Below are positions 45,523-56,507 of a DNA stretch of 64,000 nt, in pieces; the first letter of the stretch is position 1, and every line of letters starts with the position of its first letter. The translations under genes and the position numbers were made by a program. The notes under the pieces were generated by a model, which saw only the letters and a list, made by a program, of their open reading frames with translations, had not been told where the DNA came from and did not search any database. Source of the DNA: JAICMB01 sp963838885 (GTDB lineage Bacteria; Acidobacteriota; Terriglobia; Bryobacterales; Bryobacteraceae); the NCBI GenBank assembly GCA_963838885.1, contig CAWITB010000007.1, forward strand, positions 1-64,000. Direction: 5' to 3'.

Positions 45523-46040
45523 TGGCAACGGTATCGGCAAAACGCATCGAAGCGAATAACCTGAATCTGAAAGAGCAGGTCGTTTCGATCAACCGCGTGA
45601 CGAAGGTCGTCAAGGGCGGCAAGAACTTGAGCTTTTCGGCTCTGGTTGTCGTGGGCGACCCCGGAGCGAAGATCGTGGGCTTCGGCACCGGAAAGGCCAA
45701 GGAAGTTCCGGCGGCGATCAAGAAGGGCATCGAGGCGGCGAAGAAGAATCTCCGAAAGGTCAACGTGCTCGAAACCACCATTCTGCACCAGGTGCTTGGC
45801 GTTTTCGGGAGCGGCCGGGTGCTGTTGAAGCCGGCGCCCGAGGGAACCGGCGTGATCGCGGGCGGCCCCGTCCGCGCCGTAATTCAAGCCGTGGGCATCC
45901 CCAATGTGCTGACGAAATCGATCGGCTCGCGCAACCCGCACAACGTTGTCAAAGCGACCATCGACGCGCTGGAGCAGCTTCGGGACAAACGGCACGTGGC
46001 GGAGTTAAGAGGATTGAATCAGGAGAAAGTGGGATCTTAG
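45522..46040 (+). CDS. rpsE: Ribosomal protein S5
   Basis: A 172-residue accuracy-related protein. KEQVVSINRVTKVVKGGKNL, VVGDPGAKIVGFGTGKAKEV and GSGRVLLKPAPEGTGVIAGG are present; the spectinomycin loop looks wild-type. Confidence 0.97.
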   Translation: MATVSAKRIEANNLNLKEQVVSINRVTKVVKGGKNLSFSALVVVGDPGAKIVGFGTGKAKEVPAAIKKGIEAAKKNLRKVNVLETTILHQVLGVFGSGRVLLKPAPEGTGVIAGGPVRAVIQAVGIPNVLTKSIGSRNPHNVVKATIDALEQLRDKRHVAELRGLNQEKVGS

Positions 46041-46046
46041 GCCGCC

Positions 46047-46241
46047 ATGTCTGAAGGAAAAATCAAGATCCGTCTCGTTCGCAGTCCTATCTGCACTCCC
46101 GAAAAGCACAAGGCCATCGTGCGCTCGCTCGGGCTGAAGAAGCTGAATCGCGTGGTGGAGCGGCCCGACACGCCGGTTTTTCGCGGCATGGTCGCCAAAG
46201 TTCCGCACCTGCTCGAGATCGTGAAGGAGGACGCGAAATGA
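46047..46241 (+). CDS. rpmD: Ribosomal protein L30
   Basis: A 64-residue protein: IKIRLVRSPICTPEKHKAIV and LGLKKLNRVVERPDTPVFRG match the short bacterial L30. ATGA overlap with rplO. Confidence 0.95.
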   Translation: MSEGKIKIRLVRSPICTPEKHKAIVRSLGLKKLNRVVERPDTPVFRGMVAKVPHLLEIVKEDAK

Positions 46242-46675
46242 ACCTCAGCAATCTGCGCCCCCCCAAGGGGCAGAAGCATAAGAAACAGCGGGTCGGCCAA
46301 GGCATGGGCACAGGCCGCGGAAAATACTCCGGCAAGGGCGCAAAAGGGGCCAAGTCGATCTCCGGCTACAGCATGATGCGCGGATTCGAAGGCGGCCAGA
46401 TGCCGCTGCACCGCCGTCTCCCGAAGCGTGGCTTCAAGAACATTTTCCGCGAAGAATACGCGGTCATCAATATTGGACGGCTCGCCAAGATGGAGGGAGA
46501 TAACTTCGACCCGGAGCGCCTGATAGAATTAGGGATCGTCAAAAAGATCGGCGCGGGTCTGAAGATTCTCGGGACGGGCGAGGTCGACCGCAAGATCTCC
46601 GTGCGCGCGCATATGTTTTCAAAGTCCGCCCGGGAGAAGATCCAGAATGCCGGGGGAACGGCGGAAGTAATTTAG
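46238..46675 (+). CDS. rplO: Ribosomal protein L15
   Basis: A 145-residue late-assembly protein. The glycine-rich start MNLSNLRPPKGQKHKKQRVG with GTGRGKYSGKGAKGAKS, then GFEGGQMPLHRRLPKRGF, is diagnostic. Confidence 0.97.
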   Translation: MNLSNLRPPKGQKHKKQRVGQGMGTGRGKYSGKGAKGAKSISGYSMMRGFEGGQMPLHRRLPKRGFKNIFREEYAVINIGRLAKMEGDNFDPERLIELGIVKKIGAGLKILGTGEVDRKISVRAHMFSKSAREKIQNAGGTAEVI

Positions 46676-46708
46676 GGCCGGCAACAGGGGTAGTCTACGT
46701 AGAGTTCC

Positions 46709-48106
<1,398 letters not shown>

Positions 48107-48109
48107 GCC

Positions 48110-48808
48110 ATGGAAAACACCGCCGGGCCAAGTCGCCCGACGCTCACAGGGCCGAGGGCGTTGATCCTGTTCGGGGCTCCCGGCTCCGGGAAGGGCACTC
48201 AGGCGAAGCTCCTGCAGGCCTGCCTCCAGGCGCCTCAGATCTCGACGGGGGACATGCTGCGGGAGCATATCGAGGCGGGCGACGAACTGGGGCTGCAGGT
48301 TGGCGCGGTAATGCACGCGGGCATGCTGGTTCCGGACCATTTGGTTAACCGCCTGGTGGAGCTGCGCATTCAGCGATCCGACTCGGCGAATGGCTTCATC
48401 CTGGACGGATATCCACGGACGCTGCAACAGGCCAGCGAACTCGGCAAGATGCTGGAGGTCCGCGGAGTGACCCCAGTGGTGGTCCACTTGAAAGTGGATT
48501 ATAATGATCTTATAAGGCGTTTAAGCGGACGCCGCCAGTGTCCCCTGTGCGGGACGCTGTATAATCTGAGCACCAAAGCTCCTAAGGTCGATACTCTCTG
48601 CGATTTGGACGGGACCGTGCTCGTCACGCGTCCGGACGATAACGAAGCCGTGATCCGCCAGCGGTTGGAGGAATACGAATTTCAAACCACGCCCTTGCTC
48701 GATTTTTTCAAGCGTTGCGGGTATCCGTATCACGAAGTAAGCGGAACCGGTGGAACTCCGCAGGTGATCGCGAAGCAGATCCACGCCCTCGTCGCTCCGA
48801 ATCGATGA
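48110..48808 (+). CDS. adk: Adenylate kinase
   Basis: A 232-residue nucleotide monophosphate kinase interconverting AMP, ATP and ADP. P-loop LFGAPGSGKGTQAKLL, AMP site LDGYPRTLQQA. The LID carries a metal site: C-x2-C in RQCPLCG and C-x-x-x-D in LCDLDG, the zinc-binding type. A 15-residue N-terminal extension precedes the first strand. ATGA overlap with map. Confidence 0.95.
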   Translation: MENTAGPSRPTLTGPRALILFGAPGSGKGTQAKLLQACLQAPQISTGDMLREHIEAGDELGLQVGAVMHAGMLVPDHLVNRLVELRIQRSDSANGFILDGYPRTLQQASELGKMLEVRGVTPVVVHLKVDYNDLIRRLSGRRQCPLCGTLYNLSTKAPKVDTLCDLDGTVLVTRPDDNEAVIRQRLEEYEFQTTPLLDFFKRCGYPYHEVSGTGGTPQVIAKQIHALVAPNR

Positions 48809-49575
48809 TCGTACGAAAGAGCGCCGCTGAACTGGAGAGAATGCGCCGCAGCGGTTTGCTGGTCCACGATATACTCCAGCGGCTCGGCGCGATGGTTCAG
48901 GAAGGGGTAACCACTCAGGAGCTTGAAGTGGCGGCCGAGAAGATGATGAAGGATGCGGGCGCGAGGCCGGCATTCAAGGGGTATTACACGCAGGCGGCGG
49001 GCACGAAGTTTCCGTTCGTGCTGTGCGCGTCGGTGAACGAAGAAATCGTTCATGGCATGCCGTCGCCGAAGCGGAAGCTGAAAAGGGGCGATATTGTTTC
49101 GCTCGACACGGGCGTGCAGTTGAACGGGTATTTTGGCGACTCCGCCATCACGGTCCCGGTGGGTGAAGTGAGCGAGCCCGTCAAACGGTTGTTGCGCGTG
49201 ACCCAGGAATCGCTCGAAATGGCGATCGAGAGGGCGCGGGCCGGCAACCGGCTTTTCGATATTTGCGGCACGGTTGAAAAACACGTGACCGGGAATGGAT
49301 TTTCGGTGGTGCGCGAAATGGTGGGTCATGGGATTGGGACGAGCCTGCATGAAGAGCCGCAGATCCCGAACTATGTCGACCGCCGCAATGAAAATCCGCG
49401 TTTGCGGGAGGGCATGGTCCTGGCCATCGAGCCGATGGTGAACCTGGGCAAGCCCGACTTGAAGTTGAGGCCGGATAAGTGGACGGCAGTGACGAAAGAC
49501 GGCTCGTATTCAGCGCATTTCGAGCACTGCGTCGCGATAACGGATAACGGTCCGTGGGTTTTAACGCGCCCCTAG
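48805..49575 (+). CDS. map: Methionine aminopeptidase, type I
   Basis: A 256-residue enzyme removing the initiator methionine. Metal ligands are visible in SLDTGVQLNGYFGDSAIT (two Asp), GHGIGTSLHEEPQ (His), AIEPMVN (Glu) and HFEHCVAIT (Glu); substrate histidine in IVHGMPS. The ATG at 48805 overlaps the adk stop, which is preferred to an open upstream extension inside adk. Confidence 0.96.
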   Translation: MIVRKSAAELERMRRSGLLVHDILQRLGAMVQEGVTTQELEVAAEKMMKDAGARPAFKGYYTQAAGTKFPFVLCASVNEEIVHGMPSPKRKLKRGDIVSLDTGVQLNGYFGDSAITVPVGEVSEPVKRLLRVTQESLEMAIERARAGNRLFDICGTVEKHVTGNGFSVVREMVGHGIGTSLHEEPQIPNYVDRRNENPRLREGMVLAIEPMVNLGKPDLKLRPDKWTAVTKDGSYSAHFEHCVAITDNGPWVLTRP

Positions 49576-49595
49576 AGGCGGGAAAGGGACAATTT

Positions 49596-49709
49596 ATGAA
49601 AGTTCGAGCGTCGGTTAAAAAAATGTGCGACAAGTGCAAGATCATCCACCGCGAAGGCGTGGTGCGAGTGATCTGCACCAACCCGAAACACAAGCAGCGG
49701 CAAGGATAA
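49596..49709 (+). CDS. rpmJ: Ribosomal protein L36
   Basis: A 37-residue protein: MKVRASVKKMCDKCKIIHRE, then VRVICTNPKHKQRQG. C11, C14, C27 and H32 make the zinc site, so this is the zinc-binding form. infA, often just upstream, is not present between map and rpmJ. Confidence 0.95.
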   Translation: MKVRASVKKMCDKCKIIHREGVVRVICTNPKHKQRQG

Positions 49710-49721
49710 AAAGGACACAGC

Positions 49722-50108
49722 ATGGCGCGTATCGCGGGCATCGATTTGCCGAACAAAAAGCGGGCCGCAATCGGCCTCACCTACATTTATGGAGTTGGGC
49801 GCACCCGATCGCTCTCTCTTTTGCACCGGGCCGGCATCAACCCCGACAAGAAAGTCGCGGACCTGACCGAAGACGAGGTCAACCGCGTCCGCACCCTGAT
49901 CGAGAACGAAGGCGCCATTGAAGGCGATCTGCGCAAGGAAGTCTCGATGAACATCAAACGACTCATCGAGATGGGCTCGTACCGCGGAGTGCGCCACCGC
50001 CGCGGTCTTCCCGTTCGCGGGCAGCGGACGCACACCAACGCGCGCACGCGCAAGGGTCCGCGCCGCGGCACCGTCGCGAACAAGAAGAAGGCCTCGGCCA
50101 AGACATAG
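49722..50108 (+). CDS. rpsM: Ribosomal protein S13
   Basis: A 128-residue head protein contacting the P-site tRNA and L5. MARIAGIDLPNKKRAAIGLT and RGLPVRGQRTHTNARTRKGP are family signatures; basic tail. Confidence 0.97.
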   Translation: MARIAGIDLPNKKRAAIGLTYIYGVGRTRSLSLLHRAGINPDKKVADLTEDEVNRVRTLIENEGAIEGDLRKEVSMNIKRLIEMGSYRGVRHRRGLPVRGQRTHTNARTRKGPRRGTVANKKKASAKT

Positions 50109-50122
50109 TCCAGGAACCCGGA

Positions 50123-50530
50123 ATGGCAAAAGCTCCCGCAAAAACAACCAAGAAAAAGACATTCAAGAAGAAGGAAAAGAAGGTCATTCCGACCGGGCTG
50201 GTACACGTTCAGGCTTCCTTCAACAACACCATCATCACCTTCACTGACCACAGCGGCAACGTGCTGGCATGGTCGAGTTCCGGCTCGCTCGGCTTCCGCG
50301 GCTCCCGCAAGGGAACGCCGTTTGCGGCGCAGCAGGCTTCGCTCACGGCGGCGAACAAAGTAAAAGAATATGGTCTCCGCTCCGTGGAGGTTCGCGTGAG
50401 TGGTCCCGGTGCGGGGCGCGAATCGGCCGTCCGCGCCTTGGCAACGGCGGGAATCGAAGTTCGTTCCATCAAGGACCGTACGCCGATCCCGCATAACGGA
50501 TGCCGGCCGCCCAAGAAGCGCCGCGTCTGA
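50123..50530 (+). CDS. rpsK: Ribosomal protein S11
   Basis: A 135-residue platform protein. A lysine-rich start precedes HVQASFNNTIITFTDHSGNV and RSIKDRTPIPHNGCRPPKKR. The asparagine-glycine of HNGC is the position converted to isoaspartate in some bacteria. Confidence 0.97.
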   Translation: MAKAPAKTTKKKTFKKKEKKVIPTGLVHVQASFNNTIITFTDHSGNVLAWSSSGSLGFRGSRKGTPFAAQQASLTAANKVKEYGLRSVEVRVSGPGAGRESAVRALATAGIEVRSIKDRTPIPHNGCRPPKKRRV

Positions 50531-50563
50531 CCGCCTAAAACGAAAGGTACCGTCGAGGAAAAC

Positions 50564-51196
50564 ATGGCTCGTTATATCGGTCCCGTCTGCCGGCTTTGCC
50601 GCCGCGAGGGCATGAAACTGTTCTTGAAAGGGGAGCGCTGTCACACTGAAAAGTGCGCCATTGAGAAGCGCAACTTCGCTCCCGGCCAGCATGGCAAGGA
50701 TCGCAAGCCGAAGCTCGTTGGGTACGGGCTGCAACTCCGCGAAAAGCAGAAGGCGCGCCGCTATTACCGGCTGCTCGAAGGCCAGTTCCGCAATCTCTTC
50801 GAGAAGGCCTCGGCGCAAAAGGGCATTACCGGCGAGAACATGCTCAACACTCTGGAGCGGCGCCTCGATAACGTGGTCTATCGCATGGGATTCGGCGCCA
50901 GCCGCGCGCAGGCGCGGCAGTTGGTCCGCCATGGCCATATTCTCGTGAACGGAAAGAAGGTCAATATCCCGTCGTTCGACGTGCGGGTCGGCGATTCCAT
51001 CGAGGTCCGCGAGAAGAGCCGCGAAAACCCGACGATCCTGTCAGCCCGCGACGCCACCGCGCACGCGCCGGCGCCGAACTGGATGGAGGTGGACCGCGAC
51101 GCGCTTCGCGCCCGCGTAATCGCGCAGCCCAAGCGCGAAGAGCTGGTGCAGATCCAGCTGAACGAGCAGCTCATCGTCGAACTGTATTCGAAGTGA
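50564..51196 (+). CDS. rpsD: Ribosomal protein S4, zinc-binding form
   Basis: A 210-residue primary 16S-binding protein and frequent repressor of the alpha block. The N-terminus keeps four cysteines (C9, C12, C26, C31), the zinc-binding version. NTLERRLDNVVYRMGFGASR and the S4 RNA-binding domain ARQLVRHGHILVNGKKVNIP follow. Confidence 0.97.
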   Translation: MARYIGPVCRLCRREGMKLFLKGERCHTEKCAIEKRNFAPGQHGKDRKPKLVGYGLQLREKQKARRYYRLLEGQFRNLFEKASAQKGITGENMLNTLERRLDNVVYRMGFGASRAQARQLVRHGHILVNGKKVNIPSFDVRVGDSIEVREKSRENPTILSARDATAHAPAPNWMEVDRDALRARVIAQPKREELVQIQLNEQLIVELYSK

Positions 51197-51214
51197 GGAA
51201 TTGAGAGAGTAGAT

Positions 51215-52261
51215 ATGTTCAAAGGCTTTCAGAAACCGAAAAGATTAGTCGCCAACACCGAAACGCTCACCGAGCGCTACGGCATGTTCACCGCCCAGCC
51301 GTTCGAACGCGGTTTCGGGTCCACCGTCGGCACGGGTCTGCGCCGCGTGCTGCTCAGCTCCATCGAGGGCGCGGCCATTACGGCCGTCCGGATTGAAGGC
51401 GTGGCGCACGAATTCAGCCCCATTCCCGGCGTGGTAGAAGACGCCACGGATATCATCCTCAACCTTAAGCAGGTTCCTTTCAAGATGATTGGGGAAGGCT
51501 CCCGCACGGTCCGTCTCAAGGCCGGCGCGGCCGGCGAAATCATGAGCGGTCAAATCGAAACCGACTCCGATGTCGAAGTGCTCGATCGCAACATGCACAT
51601 CGCGACCATTGGCGAAGGCGGCAAGCTCAACATCGAGATGCGCCTCAAGTCCGGCCGGGGCTACGTCGCAGCCGACCGCAACTTCGACGAGGATCTGCCT
51701 CTCGGATACATCCCCATCGACTCCGTCCACTCCCCCGTGCGTAAGGTCAATTTCGCCGTCGAAGCCGCCCGTCTCGGGCAGATGACCGACTACGATAAGC
51801 TGACCATTGAAGTGTGGACGAACGGCGCAATTTCTCCGCAGGACGCCATCGGCCAAGCCGCCAAGCTGCTGAAGGATCACATGACGATCTTCATCAACTT
51901 CGAAGAGCTGCCCGAGGCCGCCGAAGAGCCGGGCGAGCGCGCCATGAACCAGATGAACGAGGTTCTCAACCGCTCGGTCGAGGAGCTCGAGCTTAGCGTC
52001 CGATCCTACAACTGCCTGAAGAACGCCAATATTCAAACCATCGGCGACCTGGTGCAAAAAACCGAAGCGGAAATGCTCCGCACCAAGAACTTCGGCCGCA
52101 AATCTCTGAACGAGATCAAGGAAATTCTGGGGAATCTGGGTCTCGGCTTCGGCATGAAGTTCGATCCGCAAGGCCGGCTGGTCGCTCCGGCGGGCGGTTC
52201 CGCGCCGTATATTCCAGCATCCGATGCTGGGGACGAGGACCTCGACGAGGTCGCGGAGTAA
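51215..52261 (+). CDS. rpoA: RNA polymerase alpha subunit
   Basis: A 348-residue subunit that nucleates RNA polymerase assembly. The N-terminal dimer domain has EPFERGFGSTVGTGLRRVLL-like sequence (QPFERGFGSTVGTGLRRVLL) and YIPIDSVHSPVRKVNF. The C-terminal domain (from about residue 255: RSVEELELSVRSYNCLKNAN, then FGRKSLNEIKEIL) binds UP elements and activators. An extra acidic tail of about 30 residues ends the protein. Confidence 0.97.
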   Translation: MFKGFQKPKRLVANTETLTERYGMFTAQPFERGFGSTVGTGLRRVLLSSIEGAAITAVRIEGVAHEFSPIPGVVEDATDIILNLKQVPFKMIGEGSRTVRLKAGAAGEIMSGQIETDSDVEVLDRNMHIATIGEGGKLNIEMRLKSGRGYVAADRNFDEDLPLGYIPIDSVHSPVRKVNFAVEAARLGQMTDYDKLTIEVWTNGAISPQDAIGQAAKLLKDHMTIFINFEELPEAAEEPGERAMNQMNEVLNRSVEELELSVRSYNCLKNANIQTIGDLVQKTEAEMLRTKNFGRKSLNEIKEILGNLGLGFGMKFDPQGRLVAPAGGSAPYIPASDAGDEDLDEVAE

Positions 52262-52284
52262 AACTCCAACGGCGGAGCGCAAAA

Positions 52285-52731
52285 ATGAGACACAAGGTAG
52301 CCGGATACAAACTGAAGCGCAACATCGGCGCTCGCAAGGCGCTCTTTCGCGGGCTTATCACGAGCGTGCTGGAACACGAGCGCATCATCACCACCGTGCC
52401 CAAGGCGAAAGCCGTGAAGCCGCTGGTTGAAAAGATGATCACGCTGGCGAAGGCGGACACGCTTCATGCGCGCCGCCAGGCTGCCAAGGTGATTGAAAAG
52501 CCCGAAACGGTGAAGAAGTTGTTCGATAAACTGGGCACGCGTTTTGGGCAGCGCAATGGCGGCTACACCCGCATCGTGCGGCTCGGTCCGCGCAAGGGCG
52601 ACGGGGCCGAGCAGGCTATCCTCGAGTTGGTCGGCTCCGAGCTGGTGAAGCGCGCGGCGGAGCGCGCCAAGCGCAAGGAAGAGCGGCTGAAGGCTATGAA
52701 AGAAGGGCGCGAAGAAGAAGAACAGCCGTAA
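52285..52731 (+). CDS. rplQ: Ribosomal protein L17
   Basis: A 148-residue protein: RHKVAGYKLKRNIGARKALF and GYTRIVRLGPRKGDGAEQAI are typical. The C-terminus carries an additional charged Lys/Glu helix. Last gene of the run, followed by the terminator. Confidence 0.96.
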   Translation: MRHKVAGYKLKRNIGARKALFRGLITSVLEHERIITTVPKAKAVKPLVEKMITLAKADTLHARRQAAKVIEKPETVKKLFDKLGTRFGQRNGGYTRIVRLGPRKGDGAEQAILELVGSELVKRAAERAKRKEERLKAMKEGREEEEQP

Positions 52732-52751
52732 TTGCTTTTTAGCCGGATTAC

Positions 52752-52790
52752 AAAGGCAGGATCGCCCGCGCGGGCTTTTCTGCCTTTTGT
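52752..52790 (+). terminator. Intrinsic terminator after rplQ
   Basis: AAAGGCAG pairs with CTGCCTTT around an inner hairpin GCCCG-CG-CGGGC, followed by TTTTGTTG. It lies about 20 bases after the rplQ stop and closes the ribosomal run. Confidence 0.8.
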
Positions 52791-52999
52791 TGTTTGGGGC
52801 TTCAGCGGTTCGATGTGCGCTATCACGACACGGCGTAGACTTTATTAATAAAACGGCGCGTCCGAGCTTCCGCCGGAGGCTAATGCGGGGGACCCAGCCG
52901 TTGCTTTATTGGGGCGGATTTGTTGGTCCAGGTGCTTGGGCTACTGACACAGGGATAAATCGGACGAAAGTATTTCCGCCCGGTAAGCCTGAAGGCGGC

Positions 53000-53469
53000 G
53001 CGGGGAAGCGCATTTCTCGGCGTGCCCTGGCAACGCTGCCAGTTTCACCTACAGCAGAATGCCGGCCATTACGTGCCGCGCATCGAAATGCGCGGCGAGG
53101 TGGCGGCCGATCTGCGCGCCATCTTCGAATCCACCGGCTGGCTGGAGGCGGACCGCCGCCTGCGTCAGGCCGCGGACAAAATACCGCCAGCGGGCGCCCA
53201 AACTGAACGCCTGGATCGAGATCAACGTGTGCCGAAAGTTTCACCGTGTTTGCTTTCCCGCAGGCCCATCGCCGCCGCTTGCGCACCTCCAATCTCATGG
53301 AGAGAATCAGCAAAGAGTTGAAGCGGCGAACGCGAGTCGCGACTTTGTTCCCAAACGAAGCCTCCTGCTTCGCTTGGTCAGTGCTGTGTTGATGGAAATC
53401 AGTGAGGAGTGGGAAGCCGAGAAAATTTACTTGAGAATGGATGACTTGACCTCGCCAGAGCAAGACTAA
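53000..53469 (+). pseudogene. IS256-family transposase, C-terminal remnant
   Basis: The end of a mutator-type transposase in shifting frames: LGVPWQRCQFHLQQNAGHYV, then ADLRAIFESTGWLEADRRLR, then FAFPQAHRRRLRTSNLMERI with SKELKRRTRVATLFPNEAS, and finally LVSAVLMEISEEWEAEKIYL to a stop at 53469. At least three frame changes and no N-terminal half. No terminal repeats identified. Confidence 0.75.
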
Positions 53470-53855
53470 GCAAATTTACAGAAGAGCTGTTGCTTTATCG
53501 TGTCGTACAGGTATTCGATTCTCGAGAAGGCTCCGGAGAATGCTCTCTTTGGCGCTGAACCGGATAGAGAGCTTCTGCGTGGCGGCTTGGCGATGCTCAG
53601 GGCGCAAAGCGGGATAAGCGCCTGGTTTGCCGGAAGATTGCCGCTGCCTTCGATGCCGCAGTGTTGAAAGACGCACGACAGGTATTAAACACTATAGGTA
53701 CAACAACTTAGAAGTTTTCTGCTACCGTTGCACGAACCCCGTGCTACTGCCGGACTAAGTAGCGATTGCCTTAGGATGGGTCATATGGCGAACGGCTATC
53801 TCAGGCGTTCGGGAAATAAGCAAGCGGGTTCACTCGGTTTCATATCGGAGGAATT
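53470..53855. other. Region without a supported gene
   Basis: About 390 bases between the transposase remnant and the PEP-CTERM gene. No family-like coding sequence. GGAGG five bases before 53856 belongs to the next gene. Confidence 0.5.
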
Positions 53856-54594
53856 ATGCAGAAATCTTTTCAAGCTGTTCTTATCGCAGTCGTCGGCTTG
53901 GGAGCGGCGATCTGCTTCGGCACACGCGCCCAGGCCGCCCCCATTATCGCGCCCAACCCCGGCGGGTCTATCGTGGTCACGAACTCCACCACGTCGAGCT
54001 ACATTTATGTGGATACGCCGGTGACAGACCGGGTGGACAATTACTCCACCACTGTGCTGGCGCTCCTCAACGGGAACCAGGTCTTCTCCGAAACTTTCTC
54101 GGCGCCTTTCAGCGGCTTCGACCGTGCAGGCGGCGGTCTCCCAAGCCGATAGCATTCTCTCCGGAGATAGCGCCAGCTTCGGCAACCCGGCTCTGATCTC
54201 GAACACTTCCGTGCTCCAGAGCAGCGTTACTGCTACGCCCCCGACGTACAGTTGCGCAACGGGACCGGCTCCTGGCCAATCCCTAACAGGCGTCACCAAC
54301 ACAACCTCTACCACAACTTTCGGGCCGGGCTCGATTATGGTCGGCGATTGCCAGAGCGAAATTTTCAACATCAATGCAGGCCAGACCGACATCAACGTCA
54401 ATACCGATTTCCAGTATTCAGTCGCTCGCAACGTCGTCACTACCGACACCTATCTGGACACTCAAACGTATGAGATCACTGGCACGGCCGGGCCCGCCGC
54501 TGTTCCGGAACCCGCGTCCGTGGCTCTGGTGCTGCTCGGCTTGGGAGCGGTGATGTGGTGGCGACGGCGGCGATTCGGATTCTCCCGGCCGTGA
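53856..54594 (+). CDS. PEP-CTERM sorting-signal protein (frameshifted)
   Basis: An exported protein of about 245 residues once a one-base shift near 54120 is repaired. It has a signal peptide (FQAVLIAVVGLGAAICFGTR then AQA), a Ser/Thr/Asn-rich beta-type middle and a C-terminal VPEPASVALVLLGLGAVMWW followed by four arginines. That tail is the PEP-CTERM signal recognised by exosortase, which cuts and anchors or releases surface proteins, often with exopolysaccharide. GGAGG precedes the ATG. Its stop overlaps a GTG of the next gene. No exosortase is in the window. Confidence 0.75.
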
Positions 54595-56507
54595 TCGCGC
54601 AACGGTCACGCGTAGCCGGGTGGCCGTGGGGAGCCGTGATCCTGGCGTTGTTTCTGTTGCTGCTTGCCGCCGTCCGCTTTGCCCGACCCATTGAAGACGG
54701 CGACGTCTTTTGGCACATGGCCTACGGTTCCCAGATGGTGGCGCACGGTTCACTGCGCGTCGACCATTCCCTGTTTTCCTGGATGCCGGCTTCGAATAAG
54801 CTGATCTATTGCGCCTGGACCGGGGAGCTATTGTTTCTGGCAGTATGGAAATTCTTCGGTATCGCGGGACTGTTCGCGCTGCGCTATGCGGCCGTCCTGG
54901 GGGTGCTCGCGCTGCTGGCAATCTACGCCCGGCGCCGCGGATTGCTCGCGCGGCCGGAAACATGGCTGGTGCTGCTGATCACCATGCTGGCGAGCGTCGT
55001 GGCCACGTTCCCCAAACCGGAGATGCTGTCGCTGGTGCTTTGGAATGCGCTGGTTTTCTGCTGGTTCCAACTGCTGGACGCGCGGGAGCGAGGAGGCAAT
55101 CTCTTGCCATGGACTTACGCCATGCCATGCATCGTTCTGGTGTGGGTCAACACCCATGGGGCCTTCATTCTGGCCGCGCCGTTCCTGATCATTGCGGCCG
55201 CCGCTGCATTTTTTATCTTGCCGAGACGCCCGGCGTGGCACATGGCGCTGGCATTGGCGTTATGCGGGCTAGCCACGGCGGTGAGTCCTTATGGTTTACG
55301 TTATCCGCTGCAGCTTCTCGACTTCGCGTTGGGGCGGACAGCCCGTCCCGACATCGCCTGGAACAACGAGTTCCAACCCACTTTCGGAGCTGCCGGCCAG
55401 TATTTCCGTTTACCCGAGTTTCTGGTTTGGATGACGCTCGGCATCATCGCCGCCTGGGCCTTGCGAGACCGCGGGCGAGGAATCCGGGAGTGGGCCGTCG
55501 CGGCCGTGATGTTCCTCGCCTACACGCCCCTCTATCTGATTTATGTGCGCTCCACGTTTCTGCTGCCTGCGATCTTCGGCTACGGATTTCTCTTTGTAGT
55601 GCGTAACGCCAAATGGCCGCGGTTGAGCACAGCGCTTGCCTCTGTGCTGTTCCTGTTCCTGGGCGGGCGATCGATAGTGCAGGCAATCGAGCAACCGGAA
55701 TCGGGCGCCTGGCCGGGATTCGGCATCGGGTATTCGCAGCCGGTGGACGAAGCGGAGTTCCTGGCGCGCGGGAACTTTGGTCCTCGCATCTACAACACCT
55801 ACAATGCGGGCGGATATCTGATCTGGAGACTGTTTCCGCACTACCAGGTGATGGTGGATGCGCGCAGTTTCCCCTACGTGGCATGGTTCGATGAGCTGAA
55901 GCAATTCACCCGAACCCAGGATCCCAAAGAGTTCCAGGCATTCCTCGACCGGCATCCGGGCGATGTTGCTTTGGTCGATTTCCAGGAGGACGGCGCCTGG
56001 CGTTCTTTTCTGAAAACACCCCATTGGCGCCCCGCGTTCTACGGTCCGGCTGCCGCTGTGTTTGTGCCTGACGATCGCTTCCGTGGCCGGGTGGAGGCGG
56101 CAGCCAGTCTGCAACACCTGCGCAATGGAAGAGACGGCGCCCGCGTCTTCGATTTCGCCGCTGCGGTGGGCGATTACCGGAATGCCTGGAGCCTGCTGAA
56201 TCAGCTGCAGGGGCCGCTTCATCGAGAAGTGGACTCCGGCGATCTTGCGCGAATGGTCAGTTATCGCGCGGGTCATGAGGCGTTGCGCAGCGGTGATTAC
56301 CCGCGGGCCTGGGAATGCTTTGAAGCGTCGTTTCGCCATCACGCTTTCGAAGGGCAGGACAGCACGATTCTGGTGTTGCTGCGCGCGCTGCTGAAAGTGG
56401 GAAGCGGCGACCCACGCGCCGCTATTCTGCGCGCGGGCTTGTCGCATTTGACGGGCTGCGGAGTGATGGTATATGCGAGACCATCCCTTACAATCGCCCT
56501 CATCTGA
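54591..56507 (+). CDS. Polytopic membrane protein, GT-C-like
   Basis: A protein of about 638 residues (650 from an alternative upstream GTG at 54555). About eleven hydrophobic segments fill the first 390 residues. The first outer loop, IEDGDVFWHMAYGSQMVAHG with LRVDHSLFSWMP, resembles the D-x-D-x-W/F-x-H loop of GT-C-type glycosyltransferases that use polyprenyl-linked sugars. A soluble C-terminal part with TPR-like helices follows. The GTG at 54591 overlaps the stop of the PEP-CTERM gene (GTGA), so the pair is coupled; a role in glycan attachment or surface assembly is inference. The last 15 residues run into a wecE remnant, so the natural end may be lost. Confidence 0.6.
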   Translation: MIAQRSRVAGWPWGAVILALFLLLLAAVRFARPIEDGDVFWHMAYGSQMVAHGSLRVDHSLFSWMPASNKLIYCAWTGELLFLAVWKFFGIAGLFALRYAAVLGVLALLAIYARRRGLLARPETWLVLLITMLASVVATFPKPEMLSLVLWNALVFCWFQLLDARERGGNLLPWTYAMPCIVLVWVNTHGAFILAAPFLIIAAAAAFFILPRRPAWHMALALALCGLATAVSPYGLRYPLQLLDFALGRTARPDIAWNNEFQPTFGAAGQYFRLPEFLVWMTLGIIAAWALRDRGRGIREWAVAAVMFLAYTPLYLIYVRSTFLLPAIFGYGFLFVVRNAKWPRLSTALASVLFLFLGGRSIVQAIEQPESGAWPGFGIGYSQPVDEAEFLARGNFGPRIYNTYNAGGYLIWRLFPHYQVMVDARSFPYVAWFDELKQFTRTQDPKEFQAFLDRHPGDVALVDFQEDGAWRSFLKTPHWRPAFYGPAAAVFVPDDRFRGRVEAAASLQHLRNGRDGARVFDFAAAVGDYRNAWSLLNQLQGPLHREVDSGDLARMVSYRAGHEALRSGDYPRAWECFEASFRHHAFEGQDSTILVLLRALLKVGSGDPRAAILRAGLSHLTGCGVMVYARPSLTIALI

